Assembly: GCF_946187255.1 (NCBI RefSeq)
Contig: NZ_CAMHRZ010000016.1
Span: forward strand, 1 to 23,965
Origin: an uncultured Ruminococcus sp.
GTDB lineage: Bacteria > Bacillota > Clostridia > Oscillospirales > Ruminococcaceae
Reading direction: 5' to 3'
DNA length: 23,965 bases
Position numbers and translations under genes: made by a program. Shown piece by piece: positions 1-6,425 of the stretch (positions within the stretch are counted from its first letter, which is position 1; every line of letters begins with the position of its first letter). A model generated the notes under the pieces. That model did no database searches and had not been told where the DNA came from. It saw nothing but the letters and a program-made list of their open reading frames with translations.

Positions 1-70
1 GATACGCAAGATACTGCGTAAATATGAGGTCATTTATTGCTTTTCCTTCCGCTGATCTGTATATGGACAT
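1..70 (-). CDS. 5' end of an unidentified protein gene (runs off left edge)
   Basis: An ATG at 70-68 on the minus strand opens a frame with no stop to the window edge, giving 23 codons that begin MSIYRSAEGKAINDLIF and end TQYLAY. An AGGGGTG ribosome-site-like stretch lies 4 bases before the ATG, and a consensus promoter sits 40 bases further upstream. Those three signals in the right order are the reason for calling a gene from so short a piece. The first residues (S-x-Y-x-S-x-E-G-K) faintly recall the start of some Firmicute alpha/beta hydrolases, but this is only a hint and no function is assigned. The gene is separately transcribed from the acyl-CoA synthetase gene upstream, because a terminator hairpin lies between them. 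Confidence 0.6.
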   Translation of the reverse strand, partial: MSIYRSAEGKAINDLIFTQYLAY

Positions 71-109
71 AATACACCCCTGTAAAATAACGATTATCTC
101 CCATTAGTT

Positions 110-138
110 ATTATATCAATTCACATTTTATTTGTCAA
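110..138 (-). promoter_or_regulatory. Consensus sigma-A type promoter for the left-edge gene
   Basis: On the minus strand TTGACA (138-133) and TATAAT (115-110) are separated by exactly 17 bases, a perfect match to the housekeeping consensus. It lies between the terminator hairpin at 146-187 and the ATG at 70. Confidence 0.75.
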
Positions 139-145
139 TAGCAAA

Positions 146-187
146 AGCCATAGTATTTCTGATAAATATATCAAAAATACTATGGCT
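146..187 (-). terminator. Hairpin terminator, copy A of a two-member hairpin family
   Basis: A perfect 13-bp stem (146-158 with 175-187) with a 16-base loop follows the acyl-CoA synthetase stop codon by about 30 bases. Read on the minus strand the stem is followed by TTTTGC, a short U tract. The stem and half the loop are closely related in sequence to the hairpin at 5659-5700, and in both copies TTGAC follows within about 12 bases. Confidence 0.7.
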
Positions 188-218
188 CATATACATTTGT
201 ATCTATATCGCCGTTATA

Positions 219-1901
219 TTACTTTGCGTGATGAGCTTCCTCATACTTTTTATGGTCGTTGTCGCGTATCTCTACACGGCGTATCTTGCCGCTGTCCGTC
301 TTGGGAAGTTCGTCAACGAACTCGATGATACGCGGGTATTTATACGGCGCAGTGGACTTCTTTACATAGGTCTGCAATTCCTTCACCAGTTCGGGCGAAC
401 CCGTGTACCCCTTTGCGAGCACGATAGTCGCCTTGACTACCTTGCCGCGTATCTCATCATCGGCTGCCGTTACAGCTACTTCCATTACCGAAGGATGCTC
501 CATAAGGATGCTCTCTATCTCAAAGGGTCCTATACGATAACCCGACGCCTTTATAAGATCGTCCGTTCTGCCCACATACCAGAAGTATCCGTCCTCATCA
601 CGGTATGCGGTGTCGCCCGTGTGGTATACCCCGCCGCGCCATGCCTTTTCGGTCAGCTCGGGATTGCGGTAATACTCCAGGAACAGTGCGGGGTGCTTGC
701 CCCTTTCGGTGCGGATGATTATCTCGCCTGTTTCACCCACGTCACAGCTTGTGCCGTCCTTGCGGATTATATCGATATCATAAAGCGGCGACGGCTTGCC
801 CATAGAACCCGGCTTTGGCTTCATGCCAAAGAAGTTCGCCACCATAACGACACCCTCTGTCTGTCCGAAGCCTTCCATCAGTTCAAGACCCGTATACTCC
901 TTCCAGCGGTTGAATACCTCGGCGTTGAGGGCTTCACCCGCGATACAGCTGTACTTTATGCCCGAAAGATCATAGTTGCCCAGACCCTCCTTTATAAAGA
1001 AACGGTACATGGTAGGCGGTGCGCAGAAGGATGTGATATTGTAGTCCTGCAATACCGTCAGCATCTTGTCGGGATGAAATCTGTCCATATCATATATGAA
1101 TTCTTCCGCACCGCATATAAGCTGACCGAACATCTTGCCCCATGCACACTTTGCCCAGCCAGACTCTGATACCGTCAGATGAACGGAAGTCTCGTCAACG
1201 TGGTGCCAGTATTTAGCAGTGGTTATAGAACCCGCAGCGTAGGCATTTGCGTGTATAGCCATCTTGGGCTGACCTGTTGTGCCCGAGCTGAAATACGCCA
1301 GCATATAATCATGCTTTGTCAGCGGCTGTTTTTCAAGAGTATCCGGGTATTTGGACAGTTCTTCCATAAAGTCCGTCCAGCCGTCCTTCTGTCCGCGACA
1401 GATGAACTTCTCCTTTATGCCGTCATAAGTCTTGCAGGCTTCATCGATACGGTCCGCCACTTCGTCAAAATAGGTGGCACAGACATACTTCACGCCTGCT
1501 GCGTTGAAACGGTATATGTAATCCTTCGGCATCAGCTGGCTGGTGGCAGGTATCAGCACACAGCCGATCTTTATCAGACCGTAGGCAAGTATCCAGAACT
1601 CGTAATGCCTTTTGAGCACTGCCAGCAGCATATCGCCTTTTTTAACGCCGTGAGCCAGCATCATATTCGCACACTGATTTGTCAGCCTGCGCATATCCTC
1701 GTAGGTGAATATCTTTTCACCGCCGTGATCGTTGACCCAGTGGAGTATCTTCTTATCGGGATAAGCCTTAGCTATCTCGTCTATAACATCATATCCGAAA
1801 TTGAAGTCCTCTTTCAGTGTGAGCTCCAGGTTTTTCAGGTTGCCCTCACCGTCAAATTCCTCGCGGATAAACTGTTTGTAAAAACTATTCATATCTGTCA
1901 T
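219..1901 (-). CDS. Acyl-CoA synthetase (AMP-forming), ANL superfamily, medium-chain-like
   Basis: The 560-residue protein is full length for the AMP-binding acyl-CoA synthetase family, which activates carboxylic acids through an acyl-adenylate and then makes the CoA thioester. Visible motifs are the phosphate-binding loop YFSSGTTGQPK (about residue 205), the A5 motif GFGQTE (about 345), the YHTGDTAYRDEDGYFWYVGR hinge region (about 425-445) and the catalytic C-terminal lysine in PKTDSGKIRR (about 535). Overall layout resembles the medium-chain ACSM-like branch, but the acyl substrate cannot be read from the sequence. The start is set by GGAGG 8 bases before the ATG. It follows the HAD phosphatase gene by 18 bases, so the two are likely one transcript ending at the 146-187 hairpin. 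There is no signal peptide or membrane segment, so it is cytoplasmic. Confidence 0.9.
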   Translation of the reverse strand: MTDMNSFYKQFIREEFDGEGNLKNLELTLKEDFNFGYDVIDEIAKAYPDKKILHWVNDHGGEKIFTYEDMRRLTNQCANMMLAHGVKKGDMLLAVLKRHYEFWILAYGLIKIGCVLIPATSQLMPKDYIYRFNAAGVKYVCATYFDEVADRIDEACKTYDGIKEKFICRGQKDGWTDFMEELSKYPDTLEKQPLTKHDYMLAYFSSGTTGQPKMAIHANAYAAGSITTAKYWHHVDETSVHLTVSESGWAKCAWGKMFGQLICGAEEFIYDMDRFHPDKMLTVLQDYNITSFCAPPTMYRFFIKEGLGNYDLSGIKYSCIAGEALNAEVFNRWKEYTGLELMEGFGQTEGVVMVANFFGMKPKPGSMGKPSPLYDIDIIRKDGTSCDVGETGEIIIRTERGKHPALFLEYYRNPELTEKAWRGGVYHTGDTAYRDEDGYFWYVGRTDDLIKASGYRIGPFEIESILMEHPSVMEVAVTAADDEIRGKVVKATIVLAKGYTGSPELVKELQTYVKKSTAPYKYPRIIEFVDELPKTDSGKIRRVEIRDNDHKKYEEAHHAK

Positions 1902-1919
1902 AATGATTGCCTCCGTATA

Positions 1920-2579
1920 TTACTCCGCATCTTCGGTGAACCGCAGTATATCAGCGGGTGTATGCGCTATCTTTTCTGCGCCCGCCGCCCTCAGCTCTTC
2001 CTCTGTACGAAATCCCCATGTACAGCCGATACGATCTATCCCTGCATTTACAGCAGTTTCCATATCCACATTTGAGTCCCCCGAATGTATGCAGTCCTTT
2101 GCATCAACTCCCAGCTCCGCCAGGATATCCTGTATTATAGCGGCATTGGGCTTGGTGGGAACGCCCTCCCGCTTGCCGTGAATGCTGTCAAAAACACCTT
2201 TACCGAAAATGGCTTCCACCACTTTCTTTGAATGGATATCGGGCTTGTTTGAAGCCACCGCCAGCAGACAGCCACGGCTCTTCAATTCTTCAATAAGCTC
2301 CGCGATACCGTCGTAAGCCTTTGTCTTACACAGCAGATGCTCCATATACACACCGCTGTACTCCGCGTGTATCGAGCGTATCTCAGCCTCACTGCGAGCT
2401 TCCTCGGGAAGCGACCTTTCGATAAGTTTAAGTGCGCCGTTGCCGACGAAATATCTGTACTCCTCCACCGTATGAACGGGGTAACCATGCCTTTCAAGCA
2501 CGATGTTGACCGAATCTGCCAGATCCTCCAACGAGTTTACCAGAGTACCGTCAAGATCAAAAATATAAAGCTTTTTCAT
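1920..2579 (-). CDS. gph: HAD-superfamily phosphatase, phosphoglycolate phosphatase-like
   Basis: The 219-residue protein has the HAD motifs in order: FDLDGT at residues 7-12 (nucleophile Asp8 and acid Asp10), the SNKPD motif II serine near residue 113, and HSGDSNVDMETA near residue 165 with the Mg-binding acidic residues. Between motif I and II lies the helical cap of subfamily IA, and the N-terminal half reads like Gph (VGNG in the cap). Gph removes phosphoglycolate, but related HAD enzymes act on other small phosphates, so the substrate is uncertain. The frame also reaches a GTG at 2609, but the ATG at 2579 is preferred because the conserved motif follows at once and purine-rich GAAAGG and AAGGA lie just before it, while the GTG has none. 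The 19-bp repeat array lies directly upstream. It is translated ahead of the acyl-CoA synthetase in the same operon. Confidence 0.85.
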   Translation of the reverse strand: MKKLYIFDLDGTLVNSLEDLADSVNIVLERHGYPVHTVEEYRYFVGNGALKLIERSLPEEARSEAEIRSIHAEYSGVYMEHLLCKTKAYDGIAELIEELKSRGCLLAVASNKPDIHSKKVVEAIFGKGVFDSIHGKREGVPTKPNAAIIQDILAELGVDAKDCIHSGDSNVDMETAVNAGIDRIGCTWGFRTEEELRAAGAEKIAHTPADILRFTEDAE

Positions 2580-2599
2580 TCCTTGCCTTTCGGGATCAT

Positions 2600-2675
2600 T
2601 CTCCGACACTTTTTTACAGCCATCGGATTTTTTTACAATAATCGGACTTTTTTACAATAATCTGTTTTTTTTACA
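2600..2675 (-). repeat. Four tandem 19-bp repeats upstream of gph
   Basis: On the plus strand the motif TTTTTTACA ends at 2618, 2637, 2656 and 2675, that is at exactly 19-base steps. Units are 2600-2618, 2619-2637, 2638-2656 and 2657-2675, with consensus ATAATCGGACTTTTTTACA; the two inner units match it best. Read toward gph each unit contains TGTAAAAAA. A -10-like TATAAT at 2702-2697 on the minus strand, without a good -35, would place the array in the gph leader. The array could be a set of binding sites for a regulator or a leader element; nothing in the sequence decides. Confidence 0.75.
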
Positions 2676-2831
2676 GATGTCTAAATTCACTTGTTAATTA
2701 TACTATTCTTCGATGAAATATTTGTGTTCAACTTATTAAGCGTATATTAATTTATATGGCTGATTGCAAAATCAAAAACGCAGAATATGATTAATATGTT
2801 TTTGCTTTCAATCAATGATGAAAATGACACG

Positions 2832-2863
2832 AAAACAGGCACCCGCATAAATGCACGCGCCTG
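2832..2863 (-). terminator. Rho-independent terminator downstream of hlyIII
   Basis: On the minus strand a 12-bp stem (2863-2852 with 2847-2836, one mismatch and two G-T pairs) with a 4-base loop is followed by TTTTCGT. It lies about 85 bases after the hemolysin III stop codon and probably backs up the hairpin at 2872-2905. Confidence 0.6.
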
Positions 2864-2871
2864 CATGAAAT

Positions 2872-2905
2872 AAGGCGCTTCCTGCGAATTATCGTGAAGC
2901 GCCTT
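2872..2905. terminator. Perfect 10-bp inverted repeat, terminator-like
   Basis: AAGGCGCTTC (2872-2881) pairs perfectly with GAAGCGCCTT (2896-2905) around a 14-base loop. The T tract is short on either strand (TTTT on plus, TTATTT on minus). Its position 40 bases after the hemolysin III stop suggests it ends that transcript together with the next hairpin. Confidence 0.55.
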
Positions 2906-2945
2906 TTGAAAATATTTACTGTTATGATTGTATTCTGCCGTCATT

Positions 2946-3611
2946 TCATCTGCTGTCTCTGACGATGATAAACAATATGGCGAACCAGTGGAAAACACTT
3001 CCCGCGATGGTGAACAGGTGCCATACCGAGTGGAAATACCTCTTGCTTTTCAGCACATAGAATATCACACCAAAGGTGTAAAACAGCCCGCCTGTCAGCA
3101 GGAATATCAGCGAGAGACGGTTGACCGACACAAGCATGGGCTTTACCGCAAAGACTACTCCCCAGCCCATGAGGATATAGCATACCACCGACGGTTTGCG
3201 GAATTTTTCAAGGTCGATGGAGTTGAGAACTATGCCCACCACAGCCGCCGCCCATATAGTACCGAAAAGCACCCAGCCGAAAGCGCCCCTCAGCGGCACC
3301 AGCGTGATGGGTGTATAGGTGCCCGCTATCAGAAAGAATATGGTGTTGTGATCCATTATCCTGAAAAAGAACTTTGCTCTGCGGTTGGTAAGTGCGTGAT
3401 AAAGCGTTGACATGGTATAAAGTATTATCAGCGATGCTCCGTATATCGCACTGCTGACCACGCCCCATGCATTTGAGTTAATCGCAGCAAATACTATAAG
3501 CACCACCGTTCCCGCGATGGCAAGCCCGCCGCCTATACCGTGACTGACGGAGTTGAATATCTCCTCTCCAAGAGTATAACGCTTTTGTTCCTTTGAAAGC
3601 TCTGCGCCCAT
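2946..3611 (-). CDS. hlyIII: Hemolysin III family (PAQR-type) membrane protein
   Basis: The 221-residue protein has the length and the seven hydrophobic segments of the bacterial hemolysin III/PAQR family. Family marks are the N-terminal EEIFNSVSHGIGGGLAIAG, then STLYHAL, RIMDHNTIFFLIAGTYTP and the C-terminal SVWHLFTIAGSVFHWFAIL, which together supply the conserved Ser, Asp and His residues thought to bind a metal in the membrane. The cellular role of bacterial members is not settled; the hemolysin name comes from one Bacillus cereus protein. The frame extends 25 codons upstream to 3686, but the ATG at 3611 is preferred because AAAGGA lies 9 bases before it and family homology starts after it. 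It has its own promoter and is divergent from fprA. Confidence 0.9.
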   Translation of the reverse strand: MGAELSKEQKRYTLGEEIFNSVSHGIGGGLAIAGTVVLIVFAAINSNAWGVVSSAIYGASLIILYTMSTLYHALTNRRAKFFFRIMDHNTIFFLIAGTYTPITLVPLRGAFGWVLFGTIWAAAVVGIVLNSIDLEKFRKPSVVCYILMGWGVVFAVKPMLVSVNRLSLIFLLTGGLFYTFGVIFYVLKSKRYFHSVWHLFTIAGSVFHWFAILFIIVRDSR

Positions 3612-3657
3612 ATCATCAAGTCCTTTCCGACTGTAGAAAACGTAACCTATTGTAACT

Positions 3658-3686
3658 ATGATAACACCGCAGGAGCAAAAAGTCAA
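3658..3686 (-). promoter_or_regulatory. Promoter for hlyIII
   Basis: On the minus strand TTGACT (3686-3681) and TATCAT (3663-3658) are spaced by 17 bases, 47 bases before the chosen ATG. This also argues against a start at 3686, which would sit on the -35 box. Confidence 0.6.
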
Positions 3687-3720
3687 GCGTTATTTTGACA
3701 GATGTCGTTATTTTTTACTC

Positions 3721-3765
3721 ATGTCAGCATACATATATTTGGGATTGACAAAATAATGCTGTCAT
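3721..3765. promoter_or_regulatory. Inverted repeat spanning the fprA promoter (candidate operator)
   Basis: ATGTCAGCAT (3721-3730) and ATGCTGTCAT (3756-3765) are inverted copies matching at 9 of 10 positions, 35 bp centre to centre. The right half lies between the -35 and -10 boxes of fprA and the left half lies just upstream of the -35. This placement fits a regulator site but the regulator is unknown. Confidence 0.4.
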
Positions 3766-3773
3766 GGTAAAAT
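3745..3773 (+). promoter_or_regulatory. Promoter for fprA
   Basis: TTGACA (3745-3750), a 17-base spacer and TAAAAT (3768-3773) lie 37 bases before the fprA ATG. It is close to the consensus for the housekeeping sigma factor. Confidence 0.75.
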
Positions 3774-3810
3774 AACTATATAAAATATATGTTTTTAGGA
3801 GGTTATTACT

Positions 3811-4977
3811 ATGTCTGATATCAAAATTTCCGACAGCATCGTTTATATCGGCGCTGACGACAAGGATCTTGACCTGTTTGAAAGTCAGTATGATGTACCC
3901 AACGGTATGGCATACAACTCCTATGTGATACTCGACGAGAAAATATGCGTTATGGATACCGCCGACAAGAGGGTCAGCGAGACCTGGTCAGGCAACCTGA
4001 AAAATGCACTGAACGGAAGAAAGCCCGATTATCTGGTGGTACAGCACGTTGAACCCGACCATTCCGCAAATATAGCGGCACTTATGGCTGAGTACCCTGA
4101 TATGAAGATAGTCGGCAATGCCAAGACCTTTACTATGCTGGGACAGTTCTTTGACATACCCGGTCTGAGTGAAAGAAGCGTTACTGTCAAGGAGGGCGAT
4201 ACCCTTGAACTGGGCAGCCACAAGCTGACATTCTTCATGACACCTATGGTACACTGGCCCGAAGTAATGATGACATTCGAGTCCAGCGAGGGTGCTTTCT
4301 TCTCTGCTGATGCTTTCGGCAAGTTCGGCACACTGGATACCGATGAGGACTGGGCTTGTGAGGCAAGACGTTATTTCTTCAATATCGTCGGCAAGTACGG
4401 CGCACAGGTGCAGGCTGTTCTCAAAAAGGCTGCCGCACTGGATATCAGAATGATACTCCCGCTGCACGGTCCGATACTGACCGAAAATCTGGACTATTAT
4501 GTCGGATTATACAACACCTGGTCGAGCTATCAGCCCGAGAACAAGGGTATATTCATTGCCTGCGCTTCGATACACGGCAACACTCTCGCCGCCGCTGAAA
4601 AGCTGAAAGAGATGCTTGAAGCACGCGGTGCCGAAAAGGTATCTCTTGCCGATATCACCCGCGACGATCAGGCTGAGGCAGTAGAAGACGCATTCCGCTA
4701 TGACAGGCTGGTGCTCATGTCATCCTCATACGACGGCGGCGTTTTCCCGCCAATGGAAGAACTGCTGATGCACCTGCGCGACAAGACCTACCGCAACCGC
4801 AAGGTGGCTATCGTGGAAAACGGTTCGTGGGCACCTTCGGCAGCAAGGATAATCAAGGGCTATGTGGAGAAGTTCAAGGACATAACTCTTGTTGAGCCTG
4901 TTGTGACCATCAAGTCCGCCCTCAATGCCGAAAGTGAAAAGGCACTTGCAGAGCTTGCAGATGCACTGACGAAGTGA
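3811..4977 (+). CDS. fprA: Flavodiiron protein (A-type flavoprotein), O2/NO reductase
   Basis: The 388-residue protein has the two-domain layout of a class A flavodiiron protein. Residues 1 to about 245 form the metallo-beta-lactamase-like domain with a complete diiron ligand set: His79, Glu81, Asp83 and His84 in HVEPDH, His148 in MVHWPE, Asp167 in SADAFG and His219 in LPLHGP. Residues about 248-388 form the flavodoxin domain, with the FMN phosphate loop near SIHGNT and the later SSSYDGGVFPP and NGSWAP loops. Such enzymes reduce O2 to water or NO to N2O with electrons from rubredoxin or similar carriers and protect strict anaerobes. No rubredoxin domain is fused and no rubredoxin gene is next to it. 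AGGAGG lies 9 bases before the ATG. It is a single-gene unit with its own promoter and terminator. Confidence 0.95.
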   Translation: MSDIKISDSIVYIGADDKDLDLFESQYDVPNGMAYNSYVILDEKICVMDTADKRVSETWSGNLKNALNGRKPDYLVVQHVEPDHSANIAALMAEYPDMKIVGNAKTFTMLGQFFDIPGLSERSVTVKEGDTLELGSHKLTFFMTPMVHWPEVMMTFESSEGAFFSADAFGKFGTLDTDEDWACEARRYFFNIVGKYGAQVQAVLKKAAALDIRMILPLHGPILTENLDYYVGLYNTWSSYQPENKGIFIACASIHGNTLAAAEKLKEMLEARGAEKVSLADITRDDQAEAVEDAFRYDRLVLMSSSYDGGVFPPMEELLMHLRDKTYRNRKVAIVENGSWAPSAARIIKGYVEKFKDITLVEPVVTIKSALNAESEKALAELADALTK

Positions 4978-5007
4978 CAGTACAAGGCTCGTACATACAG
5001 TAAAACA

Positions 5008-5035
5008 GCCCCGAGAGCAGTCTCGGGGCATTTTT
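5008..5035. terminator. Strong bidirectional terminator between fprA and the SAP-domain gene
   Basis: GCCCCGAGA (5008-5016) pairs perfectly with TCTCGGGGC (5021-5029) around a 4-base loop and is followed on the plus strand by ATTTTT. On the minus strand it is followed by TGTTTT, so it can serve both converging genes. Confidence 0.9.
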
Positions 5036-5038
5036 ATA

Positions 5039-5611
5039 CTATAAAACCGACAGATCGGAGCGCTCATATTTGTTGTGACCTTTTAAGCCTTTTTTGTATT
5101 TCCAGCATTTGATCGCATCTTCCAAAGTCTTTCCCTTGTTGTCCGCAAAGAAATCCCTGATATAGGTGTTGTATTCAAACTGCTTGTCGATAGCTGCTTT
5201 CCCTTTCTTTTTCTCGGTGAGTATCTCATAGTAGGCTGATATAGCATCGCTGTAGGTCTTTCCCGAATTGCTTTTGAGCCATTTCTGGAAAGCTACATTG
5301 AACGAGAAAGTATCACCTATCTCTTTTTTGAAAAATTCCCGATGCTTTTCCGAACAGACAAAATTCTCCTCGATGACGCTCTCTCTTGTGATCTCGGAAG
5401 AAAGCACAGGCTTCCTTTTAATGGTCTTTGCAGGCGGCAGGATCTTTCCCGTTTCAAGATAATAGGCTATCCTCTCCGTCAGTTCGGTCTTTCCGCCGGA
5501 TGCGGGCAAACCGTTTTCTCTGCAAAAAGCCGTCAGTTCCTCTTTAAGATAATAATACTCCCGAAAGGTATCGGAGTCCATATCTTTGCTTAATTCCGGT
5601 CTTTCCGACAT
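5039..5611 (-). CDS. SAP domain / DUF6434-like protein of unknown function
   Basis: The 190-residue protein has an N-terminal SAP-like helix-extended-helix segment at about residues 20-55, marked by YLKEELTAFCRENGLPASGG and the following ELTERI. After it, about residues 70-125 look like DUF6434 (ESVIEENF, REFFKKEIGDTFSFNVAFQK). The ending is a partial repeat: SGKTYSDAISAYYEI near residue 120 is echoed by KGKTLEDAIKCWKYK near residue 168. SAP motifs often bind DNA, so a nucleic-acid role is a family-level inference only. The frame runs upstream to 5686, but GGAGG 8 bases before the ATG at 5611 fixes the start. It is rich in lysine and has no signal peptide or membrane segment. It appears to be a one-gene unit between hairpins 5008-5029 and 5659-5700. 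Confidence 0.8.
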   Translation of the reverse strand: MSERPELSKDMDSDTFREYYYLKEELTAFCRENGLPASGGKTELTERIAYYLETGKILPPAKTIKRKPVLSSEITRESVIEENFVCSEKHREFFKKEIGDTFSFNVAFQKWLKSNSGKTYSDAISAYYEILTEKKKGKAAIDKQFEYNTYIRDFFADNKGKTLEDAIKCWKYKKGLKGHNKYERSDLSVL

Positions 5612-5658
5612 ATATTCCGCCTCCAAACTCTGTTCTGTCCTTATGATCGTCAACAGAA

Positions 5659-5700
5659 ACGCCGCAGTATTCCGAAGATATATCAAAAATACTGTGGCGT
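5659..5700 (-). terminator. Hairpin terminator, copy B of the two-member hairpin family
   Basis: A 13-bp stem (5659-5671 with 5688-5700, one G-T pair) and 16-base loop lie 25 bases after the stop codon of the beta-helix gene. On the minus strand it is followed by TTCTGTTGACG. On that strand GCCACAGTATTTTTGATATA matches copy A (146-187) at all but one of its 20 bases. The downstream TTGACG could be a -35 box for the SAP-domain gene, although no matching -10 is seen. Confidence 0.65.
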
Positions 5701-5724
5701 TATCTTAACTTCTTATACTTTAAA

Positions 5725-6393
5725 CTATTCCCTGTCTTCCTTATGGATTATCTCGCCGTTGTCCTTCCAGATGGAATTTTCCGGTACAACGCCGCGCACG
5801 CAGGAAGTGGGATAAACATTGCTGTTCCTGCCGATGACCGTGCCGGGATTGCAGACCGCATTGCAGCCTACCTCCACATGATCGCCCAGCATGGCGCCGA
5901 ACTTCTTTATGCCCGTTTCGACTTTCTCGCTGCCGTCACGGACTATTACGTTCTTCTTGTCGGACTTGACATTTGAAGTGATGGAGCCCGCACCCATGTG
6001 GCTGAAATAGCCGAGAATGCTATCACCAACATAGTTGTAGTGGGGTGTCTGCACATGGTCGAACAGGATGACGTTTTTCAGTTCAACGCTGTTTCCAACA
6101 ACACAATCCTCACCCACAAGGGCTGAACCGCGTATAAATGCGCAGTGGCGGACTTCCGTATTTGCACCGATTATGCAGGGCGCACCCAGATATGCGGTGG
6201 GGAAAACCTTTGCGGTCTTGTGTACCCATACACCCTCTCCGCGCTGCTCGTATTCGTTGGGGTCAAGGGTCTTGCCCAGTTCGTAGATAAAGTCGGATAT
6301 ACCCGCTAAAGCCTCCCAGGGATACTCAAACTTTTTAAGATGATCGGCTGCCAGTGTATGATCCAGGTCATACAGATCTTTGATTTTATACAT
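5725..6393 (-). CDS. Left-handed beta-helix (hexapeptide) protein resembling the GlmU acetyltransferase half
   Basis: The 222-residue protein has a short helical N-terminus (about 1-55) and then hexapeptide turns to the end (IIGANTEV, LVGEDCVV, AMLGDHVEVG, TVIGRNSNVY). The stretch from GNSVELK through HYNYVGDS to MGAGSITSN aligns by eye with the acetyl-CoA site of GlmU. Equivalents of GlmU catalytic residues are visible as Lys106, His118 and Tyr121, but the position of GlmU Asn377 is His132. The uridylyltransferase domain of bifunctional GlmU (about 230 residues) is absent, so the usual label UDP-GlcNAc pyrophosphorylase would be misleading. A sugar O- or N-acyltransferase or a sugar-nucleotide-binding protein is possible. 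AGAGGAAG precedes the ATG. It follows pepF by 32 bases and probably shares its transcript. Confidence 0.8.
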   Translation of the reverse strand: MYKIKDLYDLDHTLAADHLKKFEYPWEALAGISDFIYELGKTLDPNEYEQRGEGVWVHKTAKVFPTAYLGAPCIIGANTEVRHCAFIRGSALVGEDCVVGNSVELKNVILFDHVQTPHYNYVGDSILGYFSHMGAGSITSNVKSDKKNVIVRDGSEKVETGIKKFGAMLGDHVEVGCNAVCNPGTVIGRNSNVYPTSCVRGVVPENSIWKDNGEIIHKEDRE

Positions 6394-6425
6394 ATTTCAA
6401 TACTTCCTCTTTTTTTGCACTAATA

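Noticed and set aside
132..1169. Long plus-strand open frame (345 codons) across the acyl-CoA synthetase gene
   Set aside because: It is antisense to a gene with clear motifs, has no ribosome site, and its translation has no family resemblance.
2600..2675. CRISPR array
   Set aside because: The units are contiguous 19-mers without unique spacers and no cas gene is near.
2681..2945. Small gene between gph and hlyIII
   Set aside because: Open frames here lack ribosome sites and cross the two hairpins; only the hairpins and the repeat array are supported.
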